Below are positions 18,088-25,178 of a stretch of 32,971 nt of DNA, one piece after another. The notes under the pieces are model-generated. The model did no database searches, was not told the DNA's origin, and saw only the letters and a list, made by a program, of their open reading frames with translations. The DNA is from Nesterenkonia sp. F (GTDB taxonomy: Bacteria > Actinomycetota > Actinomycetes > Actinomycetales > Micrococcaceae). The position numbers and the translations under genes are program-made. Location: the NCBI RefSeq assembly GCF_000220985.1, contig NZ_AFRW01000050.1, forward strand, positions 1 to 32,971, given 5' to 3'. Position 1 is the first letter of the stretch. Each line of letters opens with the position of its first letter.

Positions 18088-19143
18088 ATGCGGTGGGAAT
18101 CCCAGAAGGTCCAGGAAGGGGAGTCCGCGGCGCTCATCCCGCTGAAGGGCATGATCCGCAGCGTGCGCACCCCCGAGTTCGACGGCGTCACATTCCACGA
18201 GGTCGCCGCGAAGACGGCGCTGAATCGAGTGCCGGGGCAGTCGGCCATGCCCTTCGAATGGACGATCAATCCGACGCGAGGGTGCCTGCATCAGTGCGTC
18301 TACTGTTTCGCGCGCAAGACCCATGAGTATCTGGACCTGGACTCCGGGCGGGACTTCGACAGTCAGATCATCGTCAAGACCAATATCGCCGAGGTTCTCC
18401 GCGCTGAGCTCTCTCGTTCGTCGTGGAGACGTGAGCACGTCGCGCTGGGCACAAACTCGGATCCCTATATGCGGGCTGAGGGGCGCTACCGCCTGATGCC
18501 GGGGATCATCCGGACGCTCGCCGAGTCGGGGACGCCGTTCTCGATCCTGACCAAGGGGCCGCTGCTGAAGCGGGATCTGCCCCTGCTTCGGGAGGCCGCC
18601 CAGCTGGTGCAGGTCTCCGTGGCGGTCTCGCTGGCGATGGTCGACCCGCAGCTGCAGCAGCGCATCGAGCCGGGCACTCCGGATCCGCGTGCTCGGCTGA
18701 ACCTGATCCGGTCGATCACCGACGCCGGTCTGGAGTGCTCGGTTCTGGCCATGCCGATCCTGCCGTGGCTCAGCGACGCCCCCGAGCAGATCGATGCCCT
18801 CCACGCCGCGCTGTCCGACGCCGGGGCCTCCGAGGTGACCGCCGGCGCCCTGCATCTGCGCCCCGGGGCGCGCGAATGGTTCCTGCAGTGGCTCGCCCGC
18901 GAGCATCCCGAGCTGGTCGGCCGGTACCGCCGGCTCTATCGCGGGGGATCCTACGCCGCGTCGGGATATCGGTCCTGGCTGGAGCGGCAGGCCGCCGCGG
19001 CACGACGACGTCACGGCTTCGACCGTCCCGATGCTCCTCGGGATGACGACGAGGTCTGGCGCCGTCGCCGGGACCCGGCAGGCGGTCCGGAGTCGGCGAT
19101 GAACGAGATCGCCGCCTCGCCGGCGCAGCCGGCGCTGTTCTGA
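18088..19143 (+). CDS. Rv2578c-family radical SAM protein (spore photoproduct lyase-like)
   Basis: A 351-residue radical SAM protein. The cluster motif is C66-x3-C70-x2-C73 (RGCLHQCVYCFARKTHEYL), followed by ALGTNSDPY and ILTKGPLLKRD typical of SplB-like proteins. It resembles M. tuberculosis Rv2578c along its length and begins MRW like it, which supports ATG 18088; GTG at 18082 is an in-frame alternative. The family's substrate is unknown to me; relation to spore photoproduct lyase suggests DNA lesion repair, an idea strengthened by the LexA box directly upstream. The C-terminus is charged and ends PALF, as in relatives ending TLF. Confidence 0.9.
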   Translation: MRWESQKVQEGESAALIPLKGMIRSVRTPEFDGVTFHEVAAKTALNRVPGQSAMPFEWTINPTRGCLHQCVYCFARKTHEYLDLDSGRDFDSQIIVKTNIAEVLRAELSRSSWRREHVALGTNSDPYMRAEGRYRLMPGIIRTLAESGTPFSILTKGPLLKRDLPLLREAAQLVQVSVAVSLAMVDPQLQQRIEPGTPDPRARLNLIRSITDAGLECSVLAMPILPWLSDAPEQIDALHAALSDAGASEVTAGALHLRPGAREWFLQWLAREHPELVGRYRRLYRGGSYAASGYRSWLERQAAAARRRHGFDRPDAPRDDDEVWRRRRDPAGGPESAMNEIAASPAQPALF

Positions 19144-19191
19144 GCATCGGGAGCTCGGCCTCGGGGCGGGTCCCGATGGCACAATGGAGCC

Positions 19192-19533
19192 ATGAGCGTC
19201 ATCAAGATCAATGCGATCACCGTCCCCGCCGATGCCGGCGACGAGCTGGGCCGCCGCTTCGCCGCCCGGCACGGTTCCATGGAGGGCACTCCGGGTTTCG
19301 AGGGTTTCGAGCTGCTCGAGCCCACTGATGGCCGCACCACCTGGCTGGTCATCACCCGCTGGACCTCCGAGGAGGACTACGAGAGCTGGCGGAGCTCCGA
19401 GCAGTTCCAGCGGTCCCACGGCCGTTCCGGCGAGGACGAGGAGAGCGGCTCCGGAGAGGGCTCGAGCGAGAAGAAGGCCCCGGTGGGCATGTCCTCGGAG
19501 CTGTGGAGCTACCGAGTTTCAGTCACGGGCTAG
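19192..19533 (+). CDS. MhuD-like haem-degrading monooxygenase / antibiotic biosynthesis monooxygenase-family protein
   Basis: A 113-residue dimeric alpha-beta barrel (ABM) protein. N7 and W66 are in the positions of the catalytic Asn7 and Trp66 of Mycobacterium MhuD, and H76 is one residue from its haem ligand His75. FEGFELLEPTDGRTTWLVITRW matches the MhuD/IsdG style. Such enzymes cleave haem with oxygen to release iron. An acidic, Ser/Gly-rich insert (about 78-98) follows the histidine. The ATG has GGAG 2 nt upstream and a weak CACAAT -10 six bases before it, so it may be leaderless. It is 48 bp after the radical SAM gene. Haem binding is inferred from the three residues. Confidence 0.8.
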   Translation: MSVIKINAITVPADAGDELGRRFAARHGSMEGTPGFEGFELLEPTDGRTTWLVITRWTSEEDYESWRSSEQFQRSHGRSGEDEESGSGEGSSEKKAPVGMSSELWSYRVSVTG

Positions 19534-19546
19534 CTCCTGGTAATCT
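19517..19546 (+). promoter_or_regulatory. Probable tRNA-Arg promoter
   Basis: TTTCAG (19517-19522) and TAATCT (19541-19546) are 18 bp apart, about 38 bp before the mature tRNA. The leader between them and the tRNA holds a hairpin, GAACGG-TTTCG-CCGTTC (19559-19575), which would sit just 5' of the RNase P cleavage point. Confidence 0.5.
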
Positions 19547-19583
19547 GATCTGGTCGTCGAACGGTTTCGCCGTTCAAGGCCCC

Positions 19584-19656
19584 GCCTCCGTAGCTCAGGG
19601 GATAGAGCGTCGGTTTCCGGTACCGAAGGCCGCAGGTTCGATTCCTGCCGGGGGCA
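19584..19656 (+). tRNA. tRNA-Arg (anticodon CCG)
   Basis: All four arms fold. The acceptor is GCCTCCG/CGGGGGC with one G-T pair. The D stem is GCTC/GAGC, the anticodon stem TCGGT/ACCGA with loop TTCCGGT (anticodon CCG at 19617-19619, reading CGG), and the T stem GCAGG/CCTGC with loop TTCGATT. The discriminator base is A19656. CCA is not encoded, so it must be added by nucleotidyltransferase. Confidence 0.96.
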
Positions 19657-19670
19657 CTCACTCGGGTGAG

Positions 19671-19709
19671 CCCCGCATCCGCGAGAACACGCGGATGCGG
19701 GGTTTTTTT
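19671..19709 (+). terminator. Rho-independent terminator after tRNA-Arg
   Basis: A perfect 13-bp stem, CCCCGCATCCGCG (19671-19683) with CGCGGATGCGGGG (19690-19702), has a 6-nt loop and is followed by seven T residues. It is the only classical terminator with a T-tract in the window. Confidence 0.95.
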
Positions 19710-20285
19710 CATGCCCTCGCGCAGGTGTGGCGTGCATCACTTCTGGGGGTCTACTAGTGACTTTATTGGGAACTTTCTGTGTGACTGCCCATGCGACTCC
19801 ATGGTCGTCCATGGCGACTCTGAGGGCACCTGGACGTCACCATGCGGACACCACTCTTCCGCATGTCAGCGGTACCCCATCCATCCGGCACGGCCCTCGA
19901 GGCCAACGCTGAGGTCGGCACCTCCGTCGTCGGCGTCCGTGCTCTGGACACGTCTGGCGCCGCAGAAGGCTCAGATACGTCCAGAACTGGGACGCCGTTC
20001 CAACAGGGGCGGGTCGCAGGGGCCCGGACGGAGGCTCGGGCGCTGCTGCGGTTCCGCGAGTCCCCGCATCTGCTGACGGGGTCGTGCCGGCCGCTCGTGA
20101 CCAGCATGTCGGTCACTTCCTCTCTGCGCGGTCGCCCTCCAGGAGGGCCATGCCGCCAGGCTCCAGAGCATCATGGACTCCGCTGGATCGATGCCATGGC
20201 GCTGATCCGATCCGAATCGTCACGCGCAGCAGTTCCTCCGACCGTCATCCCCGGCGCGAGGCTCCCGTCGGCGTCGTGGACCCCG
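19710..20285. other. Stretch of about 580 bp without a recognisable gene, downstream of tRNA-Arg
   Basis: No reading frame here has a recognisable product, a ribosome site with a believable start, or the strong GC third-position bias of neighbouring genes. The first 90 bp are distinctly poorer in GC than the rest of the window (for example 19741-19790). There are CCATGG repeats near 19799-19816. I could not find an integrase, transposase or a copy of the tRNA 3' end. Decayed gene material or an inserted remnant beside the tRNA is possible but unproven. Confidence 0.5.
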
Positions 20286-20318
20286 TAGAGTGGGGCGCGA
20301 TCCGTGACGGGCGTCACG
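20286..20318 (+). promoter_or_regulatory. Promoter -10 and adjacent palindrome before an unknown gene
   Basis: TAGAGT (20286-20291) is a good actinobacterial -10. Starting 11 bp further on, CGTGACG-GG-CGTCACG (20303-20318) has perfect 7-bp arms and would straddle or closely follow the transcription start, the position of a repressor site. It could equally be a short hairpin in the roughly 115-nt 5' leader. Confidence 0.5.
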
Positions 20319-20411
20319 TCGTTCGGCGATGCGTCGTCGTCACGGAGGGCGCCGGCCGGCGACGGACCGGCGTCTCCGCGATCGTCGAGACCATCACCGG
20401 GAGACCCTCGC

Positions 20412-20951
20412 ATGTCAGAACACGCGACCTATGATCCTGCCGGTGATGGTTTCACCGGCACTCTGCCGGCCTTCCTCACGTGGTTGGAGGAGCACCTGAT
20501 CTACAGCAGAGTGCACATCGGCGATCCCCGGCCGGATTCGCTGTACCCCGAGCAGGAGGCCCCGCCGGTGCGACGGATCGAGCTGCACTCCGGAGGCGGG
20601 CCCGACGACGAGCTGCTGCTCTCCCGGGTGAATCTGCATTCCCTGCTCTCGGTCATGTACTGGTACTCCTCGCACCGCGGAGGAGTGACGGTCTATGAAG
20701 TGCCCGTCCAGGAGTTCGACGCCGAGCAGGAGCGCCGCTGGCTCGATGCATCCACCGATGTGGTCAGCACCCTCCAGCGCGCACGGAGTCTGCTGGTCAG
20801 CTCCGCCCACGACGACGAGTTCAAAGTCGCCCTCCCGAACGGCGCACGGGTGCGCTTCTCCGAACTGGAGCGTGAGGGCGACAGCGAGCCCGCCGGCGTT
20901 CTCACCGCGGAGGCGATCAGCGACGAGGAGGCTGTGGGCGAGAAGGTCTGA
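20412..20951 (+). CDS. Hypothetical protein, function not recognised
   Basis: A 179-residue soluble protein I cannot place in a family. It has no signal peptide and no membrane segment. The N-terminal third contains LPAFLTWLEEHLIYSRVHIGDPRP, the middle is well ordered in appearance (ELLLSRVNLHSLLSVMYWYSSHRGGVTVYEVPVQEF, residues about 74-109), and the last 30 residues are acidic (SEPAGVLTAEAISDEEAVGEKV). GGGAGA precedes the ATG by about 8 nt. The third-position GC bias is strong, which supports real coding. It stands alone, between the gene-poor stretch and a peptidase remnant on the other strand. Confidence 0.7.
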   Translation: MSEHATYDPAGDGFTGTLPAFLTWLEEHLIYSRVHIGDPRPDSLYPEQEAPPVRRIELHSGGGPDDELLLSRVNLHSLLSVMYWYSSHRGGVTVYEVPVQEFDAEQERRWLDASTDVVSTLQRARSLLVSSAHDDEFKVALPNGARVRFSELEREGDSEPAGVLTAEAISDEEAVGEKV

Positions 20952-20984
20952 CCGTCTCAGTCGGCTGTCGAGGCGGCCCTCGGA

Positions 20985-21130
20985 ACCGGCCAGCAGCATG
21001 AAGAAGGTCCTCGGCACTTCCTGGAGCACGAAGGCGAAGTCCTCCGAACCCATCGCCGGTCGGTCCACGGACACCACACGCTCGGGGCGGTCGTCGACAG
21101 AGCGTGCGGCCGCTCTCCCGCCCGGCCGGG
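20985..21130 (-). pseudogene. Remnant of an M20-family peptidase/amidohydrolase gene (C-terminal fragment)
   Basis: Read leftward, this frame contains ERVVSVDRPAMG followed by SEDFAFVLQEVP and a hydrophobic FFMLLAG. The MGSEDFAFVLQEVP block is the C-terminal signature of M20D amidohydrolases, where the Glu/Asp region lies close to the metal site. Upstream in frame there is no catalytic domain: a stop codon occurs at 21159-21161 and the GH43 gene begins to end at 21176. Downstream the frame runs on as antisense of the unknown gene. So only about 45 codons of an original gene of about 400 remain. Confidence 0.6.
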
Positions 21131-21175
21131 CATCAGTTCGGTGGACGGGAGGGCGAGATCACACCGAGGTCGGGA

Positions 21176-22660
21176 TCAGTCCGCGGCCGTCTGCACGCCC
21201 CAGACAGCCTCGCCGCTGTCGGAGAGCACGCTGAGGGTGACCACCGGATCGCCGCCGGCGGGATCCACCTGCTCGGCGAAGATGCCGTCGTGCTCGACGC
21301 CGTCCAGGGTGATCGTCGCACGGTTCTGCGCCTCGAGTCTCCAGGTTCCGGCCGGCTCGCCCTCGGCGTCGACGATCCGGCCGTCGCCGAGGAGGGTCAC
21401 CGTCCTCGTCTCCGCCGGCTCGGCCGAGATCTCGCGACTGTGGTCGACCAGCTCGTACTCGCCGGGCACGCCGGGCCGGAGCACCTTCTCCATCGGTTCG
21501 CCGGACTCCTGCAGCGGGGCGGCCACGGGCCACCCGTCCTCGGTCATCTGCATCCGATGGGTGCGGACCTGGTGCCGTTCGCCCTCGCCCGGGAAGCGGG
21601 TGTGGAAGATCAGCTCCATCCGTCCGGTCTCCGGGTCGCGGTAGGTGGTGTTGTGACCGGGGGAGACGTATCCGAGGTCCTGCACGGTCTGCGGATCGGC
21701 GCCCGCGGCGTCCTCGGAGAGCTGGAAGCCGTCCATCACCAGCGTGCCGAAGGGCTCGATCGACTCGTCGTCGAAGATCGACTCCTCCGGGTCGGCGGCG
21801 ACCTGGTCCATGCGATTCCCCGCGGCGTCGTAGAAGGGGCCGTCCGGCTCCGTCGAGCGTGCCACGCGCATGGTGTACCCGCCGTCGGCGGTCAGCCCGC
21901 CGAAGGAGGTGAAGAGGTAGTAGTAGCCGGTCTCCGGGTCGTGCATCATCGACGGCGCCTCGATGCGGCTGTGATTGCCGCCCATCAGGTGCTTCCCGTA
22001 GCCCTGTCCGGGCAGCGGCTCGCCGGTCTCCTCGTCGAGCTCCAGGATGAAGATGCCGCCGGAGTAGGAGCCGTAGACCATCCACAGCGTGCCCTCGGCG
22101 TCGCGGAAGATGTCCGGGTCGACGACGTTGGGATGCACCGTGGCGTCGTAGGGCGTGCCGTCCTCCGAGGGGCCTTCGCCCTCGCGGTGGCCCGAGCGCA
22201 GGATGATGCCCTGGTCCTCATAGGGGCCGTCGACGTCGTCGGCGATCGCGATGCCCATCGCCGAGCGCGGGGAGGATCCCTCGCAGGCGTTGTAGTACAT
22301 CGCGTAGCGGCCGTCGGCCAGCTGGAAGACGTCCGGCGCCCAGAGGGTGTCGGTCTCGGCCCACTCGAAGGTCTCGGCGAGCTCGACGGTGACGTCCTCG
22401 AAGAGCGGATTCTCCGGGGTGGGCAGGTTGGCCTCCTGCTCCCAGGCGATGAAGTCCTCGGTGGAGGCGGCGGCCAGATGGGAGCCGAAGACCCAGGTCT
22501 CGTCGCCGGCGGCGACCGCCGACGGGTCGTGGACCTCCACATCAGTGTGCTCGGGGTCCTCGGGCATCGCGCCGCCGCCGGGATGGCTGCCCGGCGGGGC
22601 GGTGGAGCTCAACGTCAGTGCGGTCGCCGCGGTCAGCGCGGCGGAGGCTCGGTGCAGCAC
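21176..22660 (-). CDS. Secreted glycoside hydrolase family 43 protein, arabinanase-like
   Basis: A 494-residue enzyme with a five-bladed beta-propeller GH43 domain. Catalytic acids expected for the family are visible: D45 (EVHDPS, general base), D181 (NVVDPD, pKa modulator) and E234 (RIEAPS, general acid), plus SPGHNTTY with the conserved His. The C-terminal 100 residues (from about 390) form a beta-rich domain as in two-domain endo-1,5-alpha-L-arabinanases such as Bacillus Abn2. The start is GTG at 22660, with AGGAGG 6 nt upstream; an ORF reading from further upstream lacks support. This start gives a short basic N-terminus, a hydrophobic stretch ASAALTAATALTL and a likely signal-peptidase site after STA (residue 21). 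Substrate specificity within GH43 is uncertain. Confidence 0.85.
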   Translation of the reverse strand: MLHRASAALTAATALTLSSTAPPGSHPGGGAMPEDPEHTDVEVHDPSAVAAGDETWVFGSHLAAASTEDFIAWEQEANLPTPENPLFEDVTVELAETFEWAETDTLWAPDVFQLADGRYAMYYNACEGSSPRSAMGIAIADDVDGPYEDQGIILRSGHREGEGPSEDGTPYDATVHPNVVDPDIFRDAEGTLWMVYGSYSGGIFILELDEETGEPLPGQGYGKHLMGGNHSRIEAPSMMHDPETGYYYLFTSFGGLTADGGYTMRVARSTEPDGPFYDAAGNRMDQVAADPEESIFDDESIEPFGTLVMDGFQLSEDAAGADPQTVQDLGYVSPGHNTTYRDPETGRMELIFHTRFPGEGERHQVRTHRMQMTEDGWPVAAPLQESGEPMEKVLRPGVPGEYELVDHSREISAEPAETRTVTLLGDGRIVDAEGEPAGTWRLEAQNRATITLDGVEHDGIFAEQVDPAGGDPVVTLSVLSDSGEAVWGVQTAAD

Positions 22661-22711
22661 GGTGATCCTCCTGCGGTCGGGGTCGTGGATCCTCCTCGGC
22701 GCCACCGGTTC

Positions 22712-22723
22712 TACATCGATGTA
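22712..22723 (-). promoter_or_regulatory. Palindrome TACATCGATGTA upstream of the GH43 gene
   Basis: A perfect 12-bp palindrome centred on CG lies about 50 bp before the GTG start in an AT-richer patch. Palindromes with a central CG are typical operators of LacI-family sugar regulators. No LacI-type regulator is encoded in the window. Confidence 0.5.
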
Positions 22724-22751
22724 ACGCACAAGTTGTGAGCCAGGTTACACG

Positions 22752-22797
22752 ACCGGGCGGGAGGTGACGACGGTGCGGTCGTCGCCTCCCGCCCGGT
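22752..22797. terminator. Long GC-rich hairpin, terminator without T-tract
   Basis: ACCGGGCGGGAGG-T-GACGAC pairs with GTCGTC-G-CCTCCCGCCCGGT, about 20 base pairs with one T-G pair and a GGTGCG loop. It lies 24 bp beyond the end of the AHSA1-type gene and before the GH43 promoter, so it probably ends the leftward transcript. No T-run follows on either strand. Confidence 0.65.
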
Positions 22798-22820
22798 GCG
22801 GCGGCCGGACCCCGATCGGC

Positions 22821-23789
22821 TCAGCCGGCCAGGACCTCCCGCTCCAGGCGTGCGTAGCTGTCCTCCAGGCCGTCGGCCATGCCGGTCTCCAGCACCTGGT
22901 CACGGGCCTCGACGTCGGGATAGGTGATGTGCAGCGTGACCAGCGTGGTGCCGTCGAGCGGAGTCAGCGTGAGCACGTTCGTCGTCGTCGGCCCGTCCGT
23001 GCCGGCCAGCCGCTCGGTGGTCACCTCACGCACCGGCGGACGCGCCTCGGTGATCTCTCCGGTGAAGCCGAAGCGCTCGTCGGCGTCGGAGGTCCACTCG
23101 TAATGGTACGAGCCGAGCTCCTCGGGCAGTTCGCAGCGCGTCAGCGACCACCCGTCGGGGCCCAGCATCCAGCGCCGGAGCTGGTCGGGGTCATGGTGGG
23201 CGCGCCAGACCTGCTCGGGCGTGCCGGCCACGATCCGCGCCAGGCGCACCGTGGTCTCGGTGAGCGGCTGGACCGTGGTGCCGCGCTCGGCGGCGAAGCG
23301 CTCCGTGTCGGCGACGACGGCGTCGATCTGCCCCATGGCGGCCCGCGTGCCCTCCTCCATGCCCATCTCCAGCAGCTGCTCCAGCTCCTCGGCCGAGTTG
23401 AAGAAGGTCCGCGCGACCAGGCGCGACCCCTCGGCCGTCTCCTCGAAGCGGTAGATCATGCGCATCGTCGGCAGGTCGGCGCTGCGCTCGCCGTCGGCGT
23501 CGCAGAAGCCGTCGACCACGTCGAAGGACGCCGGCTCCTCCACGGAGACGTACTCCCAGAAGCCGTAGTGGGTGTCGCCCTCCGGGCCGGTCATCGAATA
23601 GAGGGTGAGGCCGCCGGACGCCATGTCGTGGCGATGGAAGGTGGCCGGATACTCCGGCGGGCCCCAGAACCGCTCGATCTGCCGCGGGTCGCTGTAGGCG
23701 TCCCAGAGGCGTCGGCGGCTGACGGCGAAATCCGCGGTGATCGTCAGGGTCAGCTCGTCGGTGTTCTTCTCGACTGCGGTGATGGGCAT
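22821..23789 (-). CDS. Tandem AHSA1/SRPBCC-domain protein
   Basis: A 322-residue protein with two copies of the Activator-of-Hsp90-ATPase-homologue (AHSA1-like) SRPBCC fold. The first is about residues 12-160 (FAVSRRRLWDAYSDPRQIERFWGPP) and the second about 175-318 (RIVAGTPEQVWRAHHDPDQLRRWMLGPDGW). These folds bind small hydrophobic ligands, but no ligand can be read here. AGGAGAGG precedes the ATG. It follows an ArsR-type regulator gene by 62 bp, a pairing very common in bacteria, where AHSA1 and ArsR genes are co-transcribed. Most such proteins have a single domain, so the duplication is notable. Confidence 0.88.
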   Translation of the reverse strand: MPITAVEKNTDELTLTITADFAVSRRRLWDAYSDPRQIERFWGPPEYPATFHRHDMASGGLTLYSMTGPEGDTHYGFWEYVSVEEPASFDVVDGFCDADGERSADLPTMRMIYRFEETAEGSRLVARTFFNSAEELEQLLEMGMEEGTRAAMGQIDAVVADTERFAAERGTTVQPLTETTVRLARIVAGTPEQVWRAHHDPDQLRRWMLGPDGWSLTRCELPEELGSYHYEWTSDADERFGFTGEITEARPPVREVTTERLAGTDGPTTTNVLTLTPLDGTTLVTLHITYPDVEARDQVLETGMADGLEDSYARLEREVLAG

Positions 23790-23815
23790 GATGCGACCTC
23801 TCCTGTGGTGATCAG

Positions 23816-23836
23816 CGCCCGGGCGTTCCCCGGGCG
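23816..23836 (-). other. Hairpin between the arsR-like and AHSA1 genes
   Basis: Perfect 8-bp arms CGCCCGGG/CCCGGGCG enclose a 5-nt CGTTC loop in the spacer. No T-run follows. It could trim expression of the second gene or stabilise an mRNA end. Confidence 0.4.
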
Positions 23837-23851
23837 GTCGCTCCGGGTCCC

Positions 23852-24211
23852 TCAGCCCCGCTCGTCCTCCGCCAGCATCGCGTCCAGCCGGGCGACGCGA
23901 CCGGCCTCGATCTCCGCGAAGCGGTCCAGCAGGCGCCGGATCTGGCGGATCCGCGCCGGCTCGGCGCGGACGAGGCGCTCACGACCGCTGGCGTGTTTGC
24001 TCACCAGCCCGGCCGCGGTCAGGACGCCGACATGCTTGCCGACGGCGGCGAAGGACATCGCGTAGGTGTCGGCCAGTCGCGAGATCGACTGCTCGGCGAC
24101 GAGCGTGCGCCGGACGATGTCGCGCCGCGTGGCGTCGGCGAGGGCGTGGAAGAGCCGGTCGGTCTCGGCGTCGTCGAGCGCGGGCCCGGCCTCCGGACAA
24201 AGAGAAACCAT
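23852..24211 (-). CDS. ArsR-family winged-helix regulator
   Basis: A 119-residue ArsR/SmtB-type repressor. The segment FHALADATRRDIVRRTL opens the winged helix, and SISRLADTYAMSFAAVGKHVGVLTAAGLV (about 42-70) is the recognition region. No metal-binding CxC or His cluster is visible, so it is unlikely to be a metal sensor and belongs with ArsR proteins next to AHSA1 genes. The ATG at 24211 has no ribosome site but a -10 (TACATT) 7 nt upstream, consistent with leaderless translation. Likely autoregulated, given the palindrome over the start codon. Confidence 0.9.
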   Translation of the reverse strand: MVSLCPEAGPALDDAETDRLFHALADATRRDIVRRTLVAEQSISRLADTYAMSFAAVGKHVGVLTAAGLVSKHASGRERLVRAEPARIRQIRRLLDRFAEIEAGRVARLDAMLAEDERG

Positions 24212-24224
24212 GTGGTTGAATGTA
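24206..24224 (-). promoter_or_regulatory. Leaderless promoter and possible operator of the ArsR gene
   Basis: The -10 TACATT (minus strand, 24219-24224) lies 7 nt before the ATG. AACCA-TG-TGGTT (24206-24217) is a palindrome overlapping the start codon and transcription start, a suitable autoregulatory site. Confidence 0.5.
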
Positions 24225-24371
24225 GAGCGTGGCGGAGGTCACGTCAACAGTCGGGGAGCCGGTCGACGACGAGGGTCGGCAGGAGATGCACCACGGCCCG
24301 GGCTCGTCCGCGACCGAGGAGGTCGACGGCGAGCCCCGGCCGTGCGGCGTGCCCGCGGAGCGGCGTCGTCG

Positions 24372-25016
24372 TCAGTTCGCCACGCCGAAGCGCGCCCGGC
24401 GGTGCCGCGGCGTCTCGATCTCGTCGACGAAGGCCAGCGCGTAGTCGTCGCCGGAGATGTCGGAGCCGCCTTCCTCGTCGGTGAGCAGCACCTCGCCGCC
24501 GATCCGATAGCTGCCGGTGCGCTCGCCGGGGTTGAAGTCGCCGAAGCCGGCGGCCGGGGAGACGTAGAACCAGTCCAGCGCCTCGTCGGAGTCTTCGAGG
24601 AGACCCAGGACTTCGATCATCTCGGACGCCTCGGGCCTGGCCTGCTCCGGGAAGCCGTCGGTGTCGATCAGTCGTGGGCCGTCCTCGGACACCTTCAGCA
24701 CGCCGGCGCCGCCGACGACGCCGAGACGCACGCCCTTCTCGGCCGCCAGACGCACCAGCGTGCGGGAGACCTCGACGACGCGGCCCACCATGGAGCCCCG
24801 GGCGGCGAGCGCATTGACCACGACGTCGGCGTCGTCGAGCAGCTCGGCCAGCAGGGTCTCGTCGGTCACGTCGCCGGTGCGGTCGGCGGCGCCCTCGATC
24901 GGCTCGCTCGGCGTCCCGCGCGAGACGGTGGTCACCTGGTGGCCGCGGGAGACGGCCTCGCGGGCGATGCGGCCGCCGGCGTATCCGGTGCCGCCCAGGA
25001 CGGTGATGCGTGCCAT
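24372..25016 (-). CDS. NAD(P)-binding (NmrA/SDR-like) oxidoreductase
   Basis: A 214-residue atypical short-chain dehydrogenase. The N-terminus ARITVLGGTGYAGGRIAREA has the GxxGxxG nucleotide motif, followed by a basic residue at VTTVSRG, which suggests NADPH. VVGGAGVL and WFYVSPAAGFGDF are typical of this small NAD(P)H-binding family, related to YwnB/BlvR-type proteins. There is no YxxxK catalytic pair, so a dehydrogenase activity cannot be claimed. The ATG is at 25016 with AGGAGG 10 nt upstream. The open frame continues far upstream but only as antisense of argS. It shares direction with the arsR-AHSA1 pair and lies 160 bp before it, with a separate promoter between. Confidence 0.85.
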   Translation of the reverse strand: MARITVLGGTGYAGGRIAREAVSRGHQVTTVSRGTPSEPIEGAADRTGDVTDETLLAELLDDADVVVNALAARGSMVGRVVEVSRTLVRLAAEKGVRLGVVGGAGVLKVSEDGPRLIDTDGFPEQARPEASEMIEVLGLLEDSDEALDWFYVSPAAGFGDFNPGERTGSYRIGGEVLLTDEEGGSDISGDDYALAFVDEIETPRHRRARFGVAN

Positions 25017-25178
25017 GATGCGTGATCCTCCTGAGGTGGGGGTCCGCGGCGCCGGGGCGGCGCCGTCCGTCGACGGCAACGCCGACGACGACCGGTTGCT
25101 TCCCGTGCGCCGTCGCCTCGTCCTGCGGCGGGCGGCGGGACGTCGCGCCGCCGGGCGCGGAGCCCGCCGCCGACTGAT

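Noticed and set aside
19584..19710. tRNA-Arg as an occupied phage or element attachment site
   Set aside because: No duplicated tRNA 3' segment and no integrase or excisionase in the window.
19842..20288. 148-residue plus-strand frame after tRNA-Arg
   Set aside because: No ribosome site or family, composition unlike neighbouring genes; overlapping frames of similar quality exist on both strands.
22661..22729. Upstream extension of the GH43 protein
   Set aside because: The extra 23 residues would include the ribosome site and would put basic non-signal sequence ahead of the signal peptide.
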